This document shows, piece by piece, positions 9,208 to 16,885 of a DNA stretch of 64,000 nt. The stretch is from the NCBI RefSeq assembly GCF_030694575.1, contig NZ_JAUYUS010000100.1, forward strand, positions 87,182 through 151,181. Reading direction: 5' to 3'. The stretch comes from Parvibaculum sp. Lineage in GTDB: Bacteria > Pseudomonadota > Alphaproteobacteria > Parvibaculales > Parvibaculaceae. Below the pieces are notes generated by a model. It was not told the origin of the DNA. It saw only the letters and a list, made by a program, of their open reading frames with translations, and searched no databases. The first letter of the stretch is position 1; each line of letters begins with the position of its first letter. The translations under genes and the position numbers were made by a program.

Positions 9208-9225
9208 CCGGCGCGCGCTTTTTTT
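9191..9225. terminator. Bidirectional terminator covering two overlapping stop codons
   Basis: A GC-rich imperfect hairpin (about 9196-9218) is flanked by five A on the left and seven T on the right, so both strands show stem plus T-run. Both convergent stop codons (plus TAA at 9205-9207, minus TAG at 9204-9206) lie in the hairpin. Confidence 0.65.
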
Positions 9226-10055
9226 CTTTCTTCAATCGGAAGCTGCAGCGCATCGACCAACGCCCGAACTTCTGCACGTGCCGCCACATGGGACATGGAC
9301 ATTTGTGTGTCCACCCCCTCCTCCCTCAGATCGAGCAGTGTGAGCCCCGAAGGAAACATCTCGCGGAAAATCACACGCTCGCCGAACCCCGGGCCGCTGC
9401 GAAAGCCGATCCGATTCGCCAAAGCCTCAAGGACGGCCTCGACGCGCCGCTTGTTCTTGGCATCAAGGTGAGACAACCGGTTACGGATCACGATCCAGTC
9501 GATTTCCCCACCGTCGCGCACAGCACGCCGCTTGCGGCTTTCCCACACCATTTCGCTGTAAACGCTCGGTCCTTTGATCCTGTAAGTCTGGGGATCGACC
9601 CTGCCGAGCAAGTCAAAATCGATAAAACTGTCGTTCATGGGCGTGAGCAGGGTATCGGCGCGAGCATGACCAAGCCGCGAAAGGTGGCTGTCGCTTCCAG
9701 GACAATCCACGACCACAAAATCATTCTCGGCGGTGAGTCGTGCCATCGCAGCGTCGATATCGGCTTCCTCCGCCGCATTCGCCTCGCTCACGGTTCCGAG
9801 CGTGGATCGCGTGATGACAATATGATCGGGCATGACAAGGTTCACGCCCGCGGCTTCCGCCCACGCCCGTCGGTTCTCAACATAGCGCGTCAGAGACCGC
9901 TGACGGCCGTCGAGATCGATCGAGCCAACCCTCATACCTTCATGGAGAAGGAGCGCGATAACGTGCATCGCGGTCGTGGTCTTCCCCGAACCGCCTTTTT
10001 CGTTACCCAGAACGATAACATGAGCGGGCAGATGCTCCCGCAAGCCGACTTCCAT
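9204..10055 (-). CDS. mipZ: MipZ, ParA-family division-plane positioning ATPase
   Basis: A 283-residue P-loop ATPase of the MipZ branch of the ParA/MinD family, specific to alphaproteobacteria. The deviant Walker A motif is GNEKGGSGKTTTAMH; further signatures are SIDLDGRQRSLTRYVENR and FVVVDCPGSDS. MipZ forms a gradient from ParB at the poles and blocks FtsZ assembly away from midcell. There is no membrane-targeting helix, as expected. It stands alone on this strand, tail to tail with a septal-type D,D-carboxypeptidase, so both neighbours act in division. Confidence 0.92.
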   Translation of the reverse strand: MEVGLREHLPAHVIVLGNEKGGSGKTTTAMHVIALLLHEGMRVGSIDLDGRQRSLTRYVENRRAWAEAAGVNLVMPDHIVITRSTLGTVSEANAAEEADIDAAMARLTAENDFVVVDCPGSDSHLSRLGHARADTLLTPMNDSFIDFDLLGRVDPQTYRIKGPSVYSEMVWESRKRRAVRDGGEIDWIVIRNRLSHLDAKNKRRVEAVLEALANRIGFRSGPGFGERVIFREMFPSGLTLLDLREEGVDTQMSMSHVAARAEVRALVDALQLPIEERKKARAG

Positions 10056-10280
10056 AGGCCCCCGCCAATTCCCGTCACCGCAATACGATGGACGAATCGC
10101 GCGGAGTTTGGGTGTTCATCGCTGGAGCGTCAACTGCGCGAAAAGCGGCCGCCGATCGGGCTATGACAGGCCTTGCGGCCTCCCCCGTCTCTCCGGCTAC
10201 ACTCACAGGGCTAAGTCGGCGGCAGGTCAGGCGTTGCCGTCACTCTCTTCTTTAGCGACATCTCCTGGGGGTCCTCGCGA

Positions 10281-11648
10281 ATGAATGGCATGCTCACTCT
10301 CGACCAGCTTTCCGATCTTGCATCTTCCGGCGAGATCGACACCGTTGTCATGGCGATGCCGGACATGCAGGGACGTCTGGTCGGGAAGCGTATGGCGGTC
10401 GCCTATTTCCTCGACACCGCAGTACATGAAACCCATGCCTGCAACTACTTGCTGGCGGTCGATACCGATATGGAGCCCGTTCCCGGCTACAAGGCCACCA
10501 GTTGGGAAAAGGGCTACGGCGACTTCGCACTCAAACCGGATCTCGCAACTCTACGACGCATCCCATGGCTACCAGGTACCGCCCTTGTGATCTGCGATAC
10601 GGTCGATCATCACGGCGAAGATGTCCCCCATGCTCCCCGTTCGATCCTGAAAAAGCAGCTGAAGCGCGTCGCCGCGATGAAGATGAAGGCGTTCACGGCC
10701 TCCGAGCTCGAGTTCTATCTCTTCGATGAGACGTACGAAGGGGCACATGAAAAGAACTATCGCGGCCTGAAACACCCCAATTGGTATATCGAGGACTACC
10801 ACGTCTTTGCGACGACCAAGGAAGAAGGGATCATGCGGGCGATCCGCAATGGCCTGGAGAACGCAGGTATTCCGGTGGAAAACTCCAAAGGGGAATGGGG
10901 GCCCGGCCAGGAAGAAATCAACATCCGGTATGCCGAGGCGCTCGAAATGGCTGACCGGCATACGATCCTGAAGAACGGCATCAAGGAAATCGCCTGGCTG
11001 CACGGCAAGGCCATCACCTTCATGGCCAAATGGAACTACGACCTTGCCGGATCGTCCTGCCACATCCACATGTCGCTCTGGGATGAAAAGGCCAAAGCGG
11101 CTCACTTCTATGACAAGGACGCCACGCCACACGGCATGTCGGCCCTGTGTCAGCAGTTTCTGGCCGGCCAGCTCCGGCACGCCCGTGAGCTGAGCTATTT
11201 TCTTGCGCCGCAGGTCAACTCCTACAAGCGCTTCGTCAATGGTTCCTTCGCCCCTACAAGCATCGTCTGGTCGAACGACAACCGGACGGCCGGCTTTCGT
11301 ATGTGCGGCACCGGCAAAAGCTTGCGGATCGAATGCCGCATCGGCGGCGCAGATCTGAACCCCTATCTCGCCTTTGCGGCTCTCCTGGCCGCAGGCTTGC
11401 AAGGAGTTGAGCAGAAACTCACACTCGAACCCGAGTTTTCGGGCGATGCCTATGCAGGGGGTGGCATCCCTTCCCTGCCGAAGAGCTTACGTGACGCACT
11501 TACGGAACTTGAAAAGTCGGATATCCTCCGCGCCGCTCTCGGAGATGATGTAGTGGAGCACTATCTCCACACCGGGCGCTGGGAGCAGATGGAATATGAA
11601 CGCCGCATCACAGACTGGGAATTAATGCGAGGCTTCGAGCGCGGATGA
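10281..11648 (+). CDS. Glutamine synthetase family ligase (gamma-glutamyl-amine type likely)
   Basis: A 455-residue class I glutamine-synthetase-fold enzyme. The N-terminal beta-grasp part is about residues 1-110 (VMAMPDMQGRLVGKRM). The catalytic part has ELEFYLFDE, GPGQEEINIRYAEALEMAD, SCHIHMSLWD and NGSFAPTSIVWSNDNRTAGFRM with the ATP/glutamate-binding residues. It is closer to the PuuA/GlnT/IpuC-like group than to housekeeping GlnA: there is no adenylylation-loop Tyr motif and two downstream genes are dehydrogenases. It may ligate glutamate to an amine. Its last codons overlap the ATG of the aldehyde dehydrogenase by 4 bases. The 225-base gap upstream (10056-10280) holds only its probable promoter region; I see no confident boxes there. 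Confidence 0.85.
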   Translation: MNGMLTLDQLSDLASSGEIDTVVMAMPDMQGRLVGKRMAVAYFLDTAVHETHACNYLLAVDTDMEPVPGYKATSWEKGYGDFALKPDLATLRRIPWLPGTALVICDTVDHHGEDVPHAPRSILKKQLKRVAAMKMKAFTASELEFYLFDETYEGAHEKNYRGLKHPNWYIEDYHVFATTKEEGIMRAIRNGLENAGIPVENSKGEWGPGQEEINIRYAEALEMADRHTILKNGIKEIAWLHGKAITFMAKWNYDLAGSSCHIHMSLWDEKAKAAHFYDKDATPHGMSALCQQFLAGQLRHARELSYFLAPQVNSYKRFVNGSFAPTSIVWSNDNRTAGFRMCGTGKSLRIECRIGGADLNPYLAFAALLAAGLQGVEQKLTLEPEFSGDAYAGGGIPSLPKSLRDALTELEKSDILRAALGDDVVEHYLHTGRWEQMEYERRITDWELMRGFERG

Positions 11649-13039
11649 CCGATACGCTGAAAGTAATCTCTCCCGTCGACGGGAGCGTGTATGCCGAACG
11701 GCCCTTGGCCGGTTGGCCTGAGATCGACGGTGCGCTGAGTACCGCAAAGGCGGCGCAGGCTGCATGGAAACTTGTCCCCATCGCGGAGCGCGCTTCGCTC
11801 TGTTTGCGTTTCGTCGACGCATTCGTTGCAATGAAGGACGACATTGTCCCTGAACTCGCGTGGCAAATGGGACGCCCGATTGCCTATGGCGCAGGCGAGA
11901 TACGGGGCTTCGAGGAGCGCGCCCGATACATGGTCGCAATAGCCGGCGACGCACTTGCCGACATCGCCCCAGGCCCGAAAGAAGGGTTTCGCCGCTGGAT
12001 CAGACGCGAGCCGGTTGGCGTCGTTCTCGCCGTCGCAGCCTGGAACTATCCCTACCTCATTGCCGTAAACTCGGTCGTACCGGCAATCATGGCCGGCAAT
12101 TCGGTGGTCCTGAAGCACTCGGGTCAGACACCGCTTTGTGCCGAGCGCTTTGCCATGGCTCTCGAAAAAGCCGGGGCCCCGGACGGTTTGTTCCAGGTGC
12201 TCCATATGAGCCATGAGATGACTGAGAAGACGATCGCCGACCCGCGCGTCGACTTCGTGAATTTCACCGGCTCGGTTTCCGGCGGGCATGCCGTTGTCCA
12301 TGCCGCCAAGGATCGCTTCATCGGCATAGGCCTCGAACTCGGTGGCAAGGACCCGGCCTATGTCCGCGCCGATGCCAACCTTCCCTTTACCATCGAGAAC
12401 CTTGTCGACGGTGCCTACTTCAATTCCGGCCAGTCCTGCTGCGGCAAGGAGCGGCTCTATGTCCATGCCGACGTCTACGACGACTTCGTCGAAGGTTTTG
12501 TCGACCTCACCAAAAAGTACAAGCTTGGCAGTCCGCTTGACCCGGAAACGACGATCGGCCCGATGGTGCGCGCCTCGTCGGCTGCATTTGTGCGCGGCCA
12601 GATCGAACAGGCAAAACGCGCCGGAGCCCGGGCTCTTGTCGGTGAAGCACATTTCCCCGCCTCGAAGCCCGGAACGCCCTATTTGGGACCCGAGGTCCTG
12701 GTGGACGTGAACCACCAGATGGACGTGATGCGAGAGGAAACCTTCGGACCTGTGATCGGCATCATGAAGGTTACGTCGGATGACGAGGCTGTTGCGCTGA
12801 TGAACGACAGTCCTTACGGACTGACCGCCTCTGTCTGGACCGAAGACGAAGAGGCCGGCGAAAAGATCGGCGAACGTGTTGAAACCGGCACCTTCTTCCT
12901 CAACCGCTGCGACTATCTCGATCCCGCTCTCGCCTGGACCGGCGTAAAGGACACAGGGCGCGGCGCAACGCTGTCGCGCGTCGGCTATGAATATCTGACG
13001 CGACCGAAAAGTTATCACCTGAGAACGAAAACAAAATGA
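11645..13039 (+). CDS. Aldehyde dehydrogenase (NAD(P)-dependent)
   Basis: A 464-residue ALDH-superfamily enzyme. It has the coenzyme-site block AAWNYPYLIAVNSVVPAI, the FTGSVSGG turn, the general-base Glu in GLELGGKDPAYV, and the catalytic Cys in FNSGQSCCGKERL. It oxidises an aldehyde to the acid in the cytosol. Overlaps of 4 bases at both ends (with the ligase gene and the alcohol dehydrogenase gene) make a translationally coupled trio, so the aldehyde is probably the product of the downstream alcohol dehydrogenase. The substrate cannot be read from sequence. Confidence 0.93.
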   Translation: MTDTLKVISPVDGSVYAERPLAGWPEIDGALSTAKAAQAAWKLVPIAERASLCLRFVDAFVAMKDDIVPELAWQMGRPIAYGAGEIRGFEERARYMVAIAGDALADIAPGPKEGFRRWIRREPVGVVLAVAAWNYPYLIAVNSVVPAIMAGNSVVLKHSGQTPLCAERFAMALEKAGAPDGLFQVLHMSHEMTEKTIADPRVDFVNFTGSVSGGHAVVHAAKDRFIGIGLELGGKDPAYVRADANLPFTIENLVDGAYFNSGQSCCGKERLYVHADVYDDFVEGFVDLTKKYKLGSPLDPETTIGPMVRASSAAFVRGQIEQAKRAGARALVGEAHFPASKPGTPYLGPEVLVDVNHQMDVMREETFGPVIGIMKVTSDDEAVALMNDSPYGLTASVWTEDEEAGEKIGERVETGTFFLNRCDYLDPALAWTGVKDTGRGATLSRVGYEYLTRPKSYHLRTKTK

Positions 13040-14214
13040 TCGACATCTATCCGAGCCTGACCGGCAACTGGAACTACCCGACTAAGATGCGCTTCGGCGC
13101 GGGCCGCATAAAGGAGCTGGCGGAGGCTTGCGGAGCTGCAGGCATCGAGCGCCCCCTGCTCGTCACGGATCCCGGCCTGAAGCCCATGCCGATGATCGCC
13201 GAAGCGCTGGCACTGCTGGAGAAAAACGGCCTCGCCGCCGCCCTTTTTGCCGACGTGCACCCAAACCCCGTTAGCGCCGATGTCGATGCCGGCCTCAGGG
13301 CATTCAGCCGGGGCAAGCATGACGGCGTGATCGTCTTTGGCGGCGGCAGTGCGATGGACGCCGGCAAGGCCGTGGCCTTCATGTCCGGACAGACGCGCCC
13401 CATGTGGGACTACGAAGACCGGGAAGACTGGTGGACCCGCGCGGACCCGAAAGGCATCGCGCCAGTCATTGCCGTCCCGACAACGGCGGGCACGGGCTCC
13501 GAAGTCGGCCGTGCGGCCGTCATTACCGATGAGAGCGACCACACCAAGAAGATCATCTTCCATCCGAAGATGATGCCCGTCGACGTTATCTGCGACCCGG
13601 AACTGACCGTCGGCCTGCCTCCGCACATCACAGCAGCGACCGGCATGGACGCGCTCTCCCACAATCTGGAAGCCTGGTGCTCGCCCTTCTGGCACCCGCT
13701 CGCGCAAGGCGTGGCTCTGGAAGGCATGCGGCTCTGCAAGGAATGGCTGCCCGAGGCGACGAAGCATGGCAGCAATGTCGAGGCGCGCGCCTTCATGCTG
13801 GCCGCCTCGTCCATGGGCGCCACGGCATTCCAGAAGGGCCTCGGCTCAATGCATGCCATGAGCCATCCCTGCTCGTCTCTGCGCAGCACCCATCACGGCC
13901 TCACCAACGCGGTCGTCATGCCTTATGTGCTGATGCATAACCGCGAGGCAATCGAAGAGAAAATCGTTGCCGCGGCGAATTATCTGGCGCTGAAGGATCG
14001 CAGCTTCAACGGTTTCATCGACTGGGTGCTGGCACTCCGCGAGGAAGTCGGCATCCCTCACACCCTGAAGCAGATCGGCGTCGATGTCGATGTTATCCCC
14101 GAGGCAGCTGCCATGGCGCTCGAAGACCCCTGCACCGGCGGCAATCCGCTGCCGATGAGCGTGCCGATCTATGAGACGCTCTATGCGAACGCCATTGAGG
14201 GCCGCCTCGCCTAG
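13036..14214 (+). CDS. Iron-type (group III) alcohol dehydrogenase
   Basis: A 392-residue metal-dependent alcohol dehydrogenase. The NAD-binding loop is GGGSAMDAGKAVAFM. Metal ligands lie in GMDALSHNLEAW (Asp and His), SMHAMSHPCSS and STHHGLTNAVVMPYV. The ATG overlaps the stop of the aldehyde dehydrogenase gene by 4 bases. With the ALDH it would convert a primary alcohol to an acid, perhaps on a gamma-glutamylated amino alcohol made by the ligase at 10281. No transporter or gamma-glutamyl hydrolase accompanies the trio. Confidence 0.93.
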   Translation: MIDIYPSLTGNWNYPTKMRFGAGRIKELAEACGAAGIERPLLVTDPGLKPMPMIAEALALLEKNGLAAALFADVHPNPVSADVDAGLRAFSRGKHDGVIVFGGGSAMDAGKAVAFMSGQTRPMWDYEDREDWWTRADPKGIAPVIAVPTTAGTGSEVGRAAVITDESDHTKKIIFHPKMMPVDVICDPELTVGLPPHITAATGMDALSHNLEAWCSPFWHPLAQGVALEGMRLCKEWLPEATKHGSNVEARAFMLAASSMGATAFQKGLGSMHAMSHPCSSLRSTHHGLTNAVVMPYVLMHNREAIEEKIVAAANYLALKDRSFNGFIDWVLALREEVGIPHTLKQIGVDVDVIPEAAAMALEDPCTGGNPLPMSVPIYETLYANAIEGRLA

Positions 14215-14222
14215 CAGAAATC

Positions 14223-14519
14223 CTATTGAGGATGGCCCGGCACCCACGCGCCGTCGGCGTCGTGGTGGCCGGGCACATACCCTTGAGATTTCTCTCCCGG
14301 CCCCGGTAGCGGGACAGCACCACCTTCGTGCGTATAGGGCCGCACCCAGCCGCCATACTTGCTCTTGTGCCCCGGGACGAAGGTCCTGGGCTGCTCGACG
14401 CGCGGCCCCGGCTCTTCGATTGTCTTGAGTGGGGGCGCCTGTGGGGAAACGGCGCTCTGCGCCCATGCGGGCGGCGTCGCGAACCCCACCAGTAATGCTC
14501 CAAGCAAAAATCTGTACAT
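14223..14519 (-). CDS. Small secreted protein with PGH repeats
   Basis: A 98-residue protein that I do not recognise. The N-terminus MYRFLLGALLVGFATPPAWA is a clear signal peptide, cleaved probably before QS. The mature part is Pro/Gly-rich and has three related bits: FVPGHKSKYGGWV, GYVPGHHDADGAWV and VPGHPQ at the C-terminus. The pattern (W/Y)VPGH resembles short repeats of envelope proteins of unknown function. It lies between the alcohol dehydrogenase (convergent) and panC (divergent). It is probably a real gene, but small. Confidence 0.6.
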   Translation of the reverse strand: MYRFLLGALLVGFATPPAWAQSAVSPQAPPLKTIEEPGPRVEQPRTFVPGHKSKYGGWVRPYTHEGGAVPLPGPGEKSQGYVPGHHDADGAWVPGHPQ

Positions 14520-14613
14520 AGGCTGGATATAGGGATCGACACGGCAAAAACCAGCGGCAATTGAACTGCCGAAGCCCTGCCGCTATCTTCCGCGCGGCTT
14601 ATTGGAGACCGTC

Positions 14614-15480
14614 ATGCCGCTCGATACAACCAGCTACAAAGTTCCCGTCGCACACACAGCGGCAGACCTGCGCGAAGCCGTGGCCGCATGGCGGAGAGAG
14701 GGCAAGACCGTCGCTCTCGTTCCGACCATGGGCGCGCTACACGACGGGCATCTTTCCCTGGTCGATCTGGCGCGCGGGAAAGCCAATCGCGTCATCGTTT
14801 CCATTTTCGTCAACCCCACACAGTTCGCCCCGCATGAGGATTTCGGCGCTTATCCCCGGACCGAGGCGGAGGACGCCGCGAAACTGACAGAGTGTGCACA
14901 TCTGATTTATGCGCCGAATGCCGCCGACATGTACCCGGACGGCTTCTCCACGACCATTTCGCTCACAGGCGTTAGCGAACCGCTCGAAGGCACTTTTCGC
15001 CCCACGCATTTTGCGGGCGTGGCGACCGTCGTTGCGAAACTTGTCCTCCGCGCCATGCCGGATATCGCCATTTTCGGCGAGAAGGACTGGCAGCAACTGA
15101 TGGTGATCCGCCGCATGGTCGCCGATCTCGATATTCCGGTGGAGATTCTGGGCGGGCCTATCATGCGCGAAGCCGATGGTCTCGCCATGTCCTCCCGCAA
15201 CGTCTACCTCTCGCCGGACGAACGGACGGCCGCTGGGCAGCTCAACGTCATCCTGAAAGAGACCGCCGCGAAAGTTGCCGGCGGGGCATCCATAGCCGAA
15301 GCGACGAAGGAAGGCGCGGCGCGGATTCTGGCGCTCGGTTTCGACAAGCTGGATTATCTCGACATCCGGGATGCCGTCTCGTTGGCGGCCTTCCCGTCCG
15401 GTCGCCCCACCAGTCCAGCACGCATCCTCGTTGCCGCGAAGATCGGCAAGACGCGGCTTATCGACAACATGCCGGTCTAG
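14614..15480 (+). CDS. panC: Pantothenate synthetase PanC
   Basis: A 288-residue pantoate-beta-alanine ligase, the last step of pantothenate (vitamin B5) synthesis. ATP-binding HxGH motif in PTMGALHDGHLSLVD; pantoate site FVNPTQFAPHEDF; the KMSKS-equivalent region FGEKDWQQLMVIRRM and MSSRNVYLSP. I choose the ATG at 14614 because GGAG lies 6 bases before it; an in-frame TTG at 14602 is less likely. panB is not adjacent. It converges on an alpha/beta hydrolase gene 8 bases away. Confidence 0.95.
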   Translation: MPLDTTSYKVPVAHTAADLREAVAAWRREGKTVALVPTMGALHDGHLSLVDLARGKANRVIVSIFVNPTQFAPHEDFGAYPRTEAEDAAKLTECAHLIYAPNAADMYPDGFSTTISLTGVSEPLEGTFRPTHFAGVATVVAKLVLRAMPDIAIFGEKDWQQLMVIRRMVADLDIPVEILGGPIMREADGLAMSSRNVYLSPDERTAAGQLNVILKETAAKVAGGASIAEATKEGAARILALGFDKLDYLDIRDAVSLAAFPSGRPTSPARILVAAKIGKTRLIDNMPV

Positions 15481-15488
15481 TGTCTCTC

Positions 15489-16382
15489 TCAGAGATGCGT
15501 TTTGAACCAGTCGCGCTGCACGGGCGCGGACATTTTGAACATGTCGCCGGTATAAGCCTCGAAATGCGCACATGGTAGCGCCAGAAACTTCTTCGGCTCC
15601 AGCGCCGTTTCATAAGCGGCAGCTGTCATATCGAAGGGCGTCAGGTGATCCTCGAGAGCGGCGATCATCAGTAGCGGCGTCGGAGAGATGCGCGGCACAT
15701 ATATCCCCGGCTCGTACTCGGTGAACAGTTCGACCGAGTGAAGCGTCACTTCATTCTGCCAGGGCGTTTGGTTCGATCGGCTGAACTCGGTGAAAAACTC
15801 ATAGGTATCTGCCGTCGGCAAGGCGCTCGGTTCGCCTTCAGGCGCGGTCACTGGCATCCGGGCGCCAGCTTCCCCCCGCATGCGTGCAGCCCGGTCCGCC
15901 GCAAAGGCGGCTCGCAACCCTTTCCAGTGATCACCGCGGATAAGCCGCCGCGCCGTCTCCAGTCCACCGACCAGAGGAACTTGCGACACCACGCATTTGA
16001 CGCGCCGGTCGATGGCCGCGACGACGAGCACATGCCCGCCGGAATAGCTCGACCCCCAGATGCCGATGCGCTCGGGATCGACCTCCGGCATCGACTGCGC
16101 ATGGGTAATCGCGTCGCGATAACCGTCGATCTGCGCGCGCGGATCGAGATGACCGCGCGGTACGCCGTCGCTCGCGCCGCAATTGCGATGGTCGTATACG
16201 AGAACCGCAATGCCCTGTTCCGCAAAGAAGGCGGCGAAATCGCCGAGATACATCTCCTTGACCGCGGAAAAGCCATGCGCCATCACGACGGTCGGTGCCG
16301 GCCCCTTGACGTCCTTGGCCGGATAGAACCAGCCGCGCAGGGTGACGCCGTCTTCCGTCTTGAACTCGATATCGCGCCGCAT
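15489..16382 (-). CDS. Alpha/beta hydrolase (X-Pro dipeptidyl-peptidase-like)
   Basis: A 297-residue serine hydrolase. VVMAHGFSAVKEMYL holds the oxyanion region, YDHRNCGASDG is the usual strand-turn, and WGSSYSGGH is the nucleophile elbow (G-x-S-Y-x-G). A late Asp in AALEDHLTPFD and His in PCAHFEAYTGD complete the triad. The start at 16382 has GGGAGGG 7 bases upstream. It follows the DUF1489 gene on the same strand and may be the last gene of the carboxylase transcript. The natural ester or peptide substrate is unknown. Confidence 0.88.
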   Translation of the reverse strand: MRRDIEFKTEDGVTLRGWFYPAKDVKGPAPTVVMAHGFSAVKEMYLGDFAAFFAEQGIAVLVYDHRNCGASDGVPRGHLDPRAQIDGYRDAITHAQSMPEVDPERIGIWGSSYSGGHVLVVAAIDRRVKCVVSQVPLVGGLETARRLIRGDHWKGLRAAFAADRAARMRGEAGARMPVTAPEGEPSALPTADTYEFFTEFSRSNQTPWQNEVTLHSVELFTEYEPGIYVPRISPTPLLMIAALEDHLTPFDMTAAAYETALEPKKFLALPCAHFEAYTGDMFKMSAPVQRDWFKTHL

Positions 16383-16450
16383 TTGTCCCTCCCGGTGTTT
16401 TCTCCAGCCGACCACCCGGTTCGCCTCCTGTCACCCGCCCTTTTGGGGGG

Positions 16451-16885
16451 CTACAGAAGTCCGAGCTCTTCCAGCTCGCGCCGCATTTCGTCGGGCATAT
16501 CGTCCTCGGGATCGCCCTTTTTGACGTCGGGCGGTGCGTCCTTGGCGGCGAGATATCTCCAGCCCTGAAAGGGACGCCTGTCCTGCCGGCGGGTCGGGAC
16601 AATGTCATTGTCCAGCACGAGGCGGCAGCGGCCGATGCCATCCGTATCCGTGAACGGCTCGATGCCGATCAGCTTCTGCCGGCAGCGGATAACGCCCTTC
16701 ATGACCCAGTAGAGAGACCCGCCGTCGAGAAGCTCGTCCGCCCGTTTCGGCGTCATCCGCGTCACATGCGCGAGCACCTGAGGCTGTTTCAGTTTTTTCT
16801 TCTCGGCCAGCCGCGCCGCCTGCCATGTGGCGAGATCGGCAATATCGTCGGCGCCGACACACAACTTGATGAGATGAACCGTCAC
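16451..16885 (-). CDS. DUF1489 family protein
   Basis: A 144-residue protein of the alphaproteobacterial DUF1489 family, function unknown. Conserved pieces are HLIKLCVGADDIADLATWQ, SLYWVMKGVIRCRQ, and PRRQDRRPFQGWRYL-like text near residue 105, followed by an acidic tail (DDMPDEMRRELEELGLL). No signal or membrane segment. Its ATG overlaps the stop of the upstream carboxylase alpha gene (ATGA), so translation is coupled to it. Confidence 0.85.
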   Translation of the reverse strand: MTVHLIKLCVGADDIADLATWQAARLAEKKKLKQPQVLAHVTRMTPKRADELLDGGSLYWVMKGVIRCRQKLIGIEPFTDTDGIGRCRLVLDNDIVPTRRQDRRPFQGWRYLAAKDAPPDVKKGDPEDDMPDEMRRELEELGLL

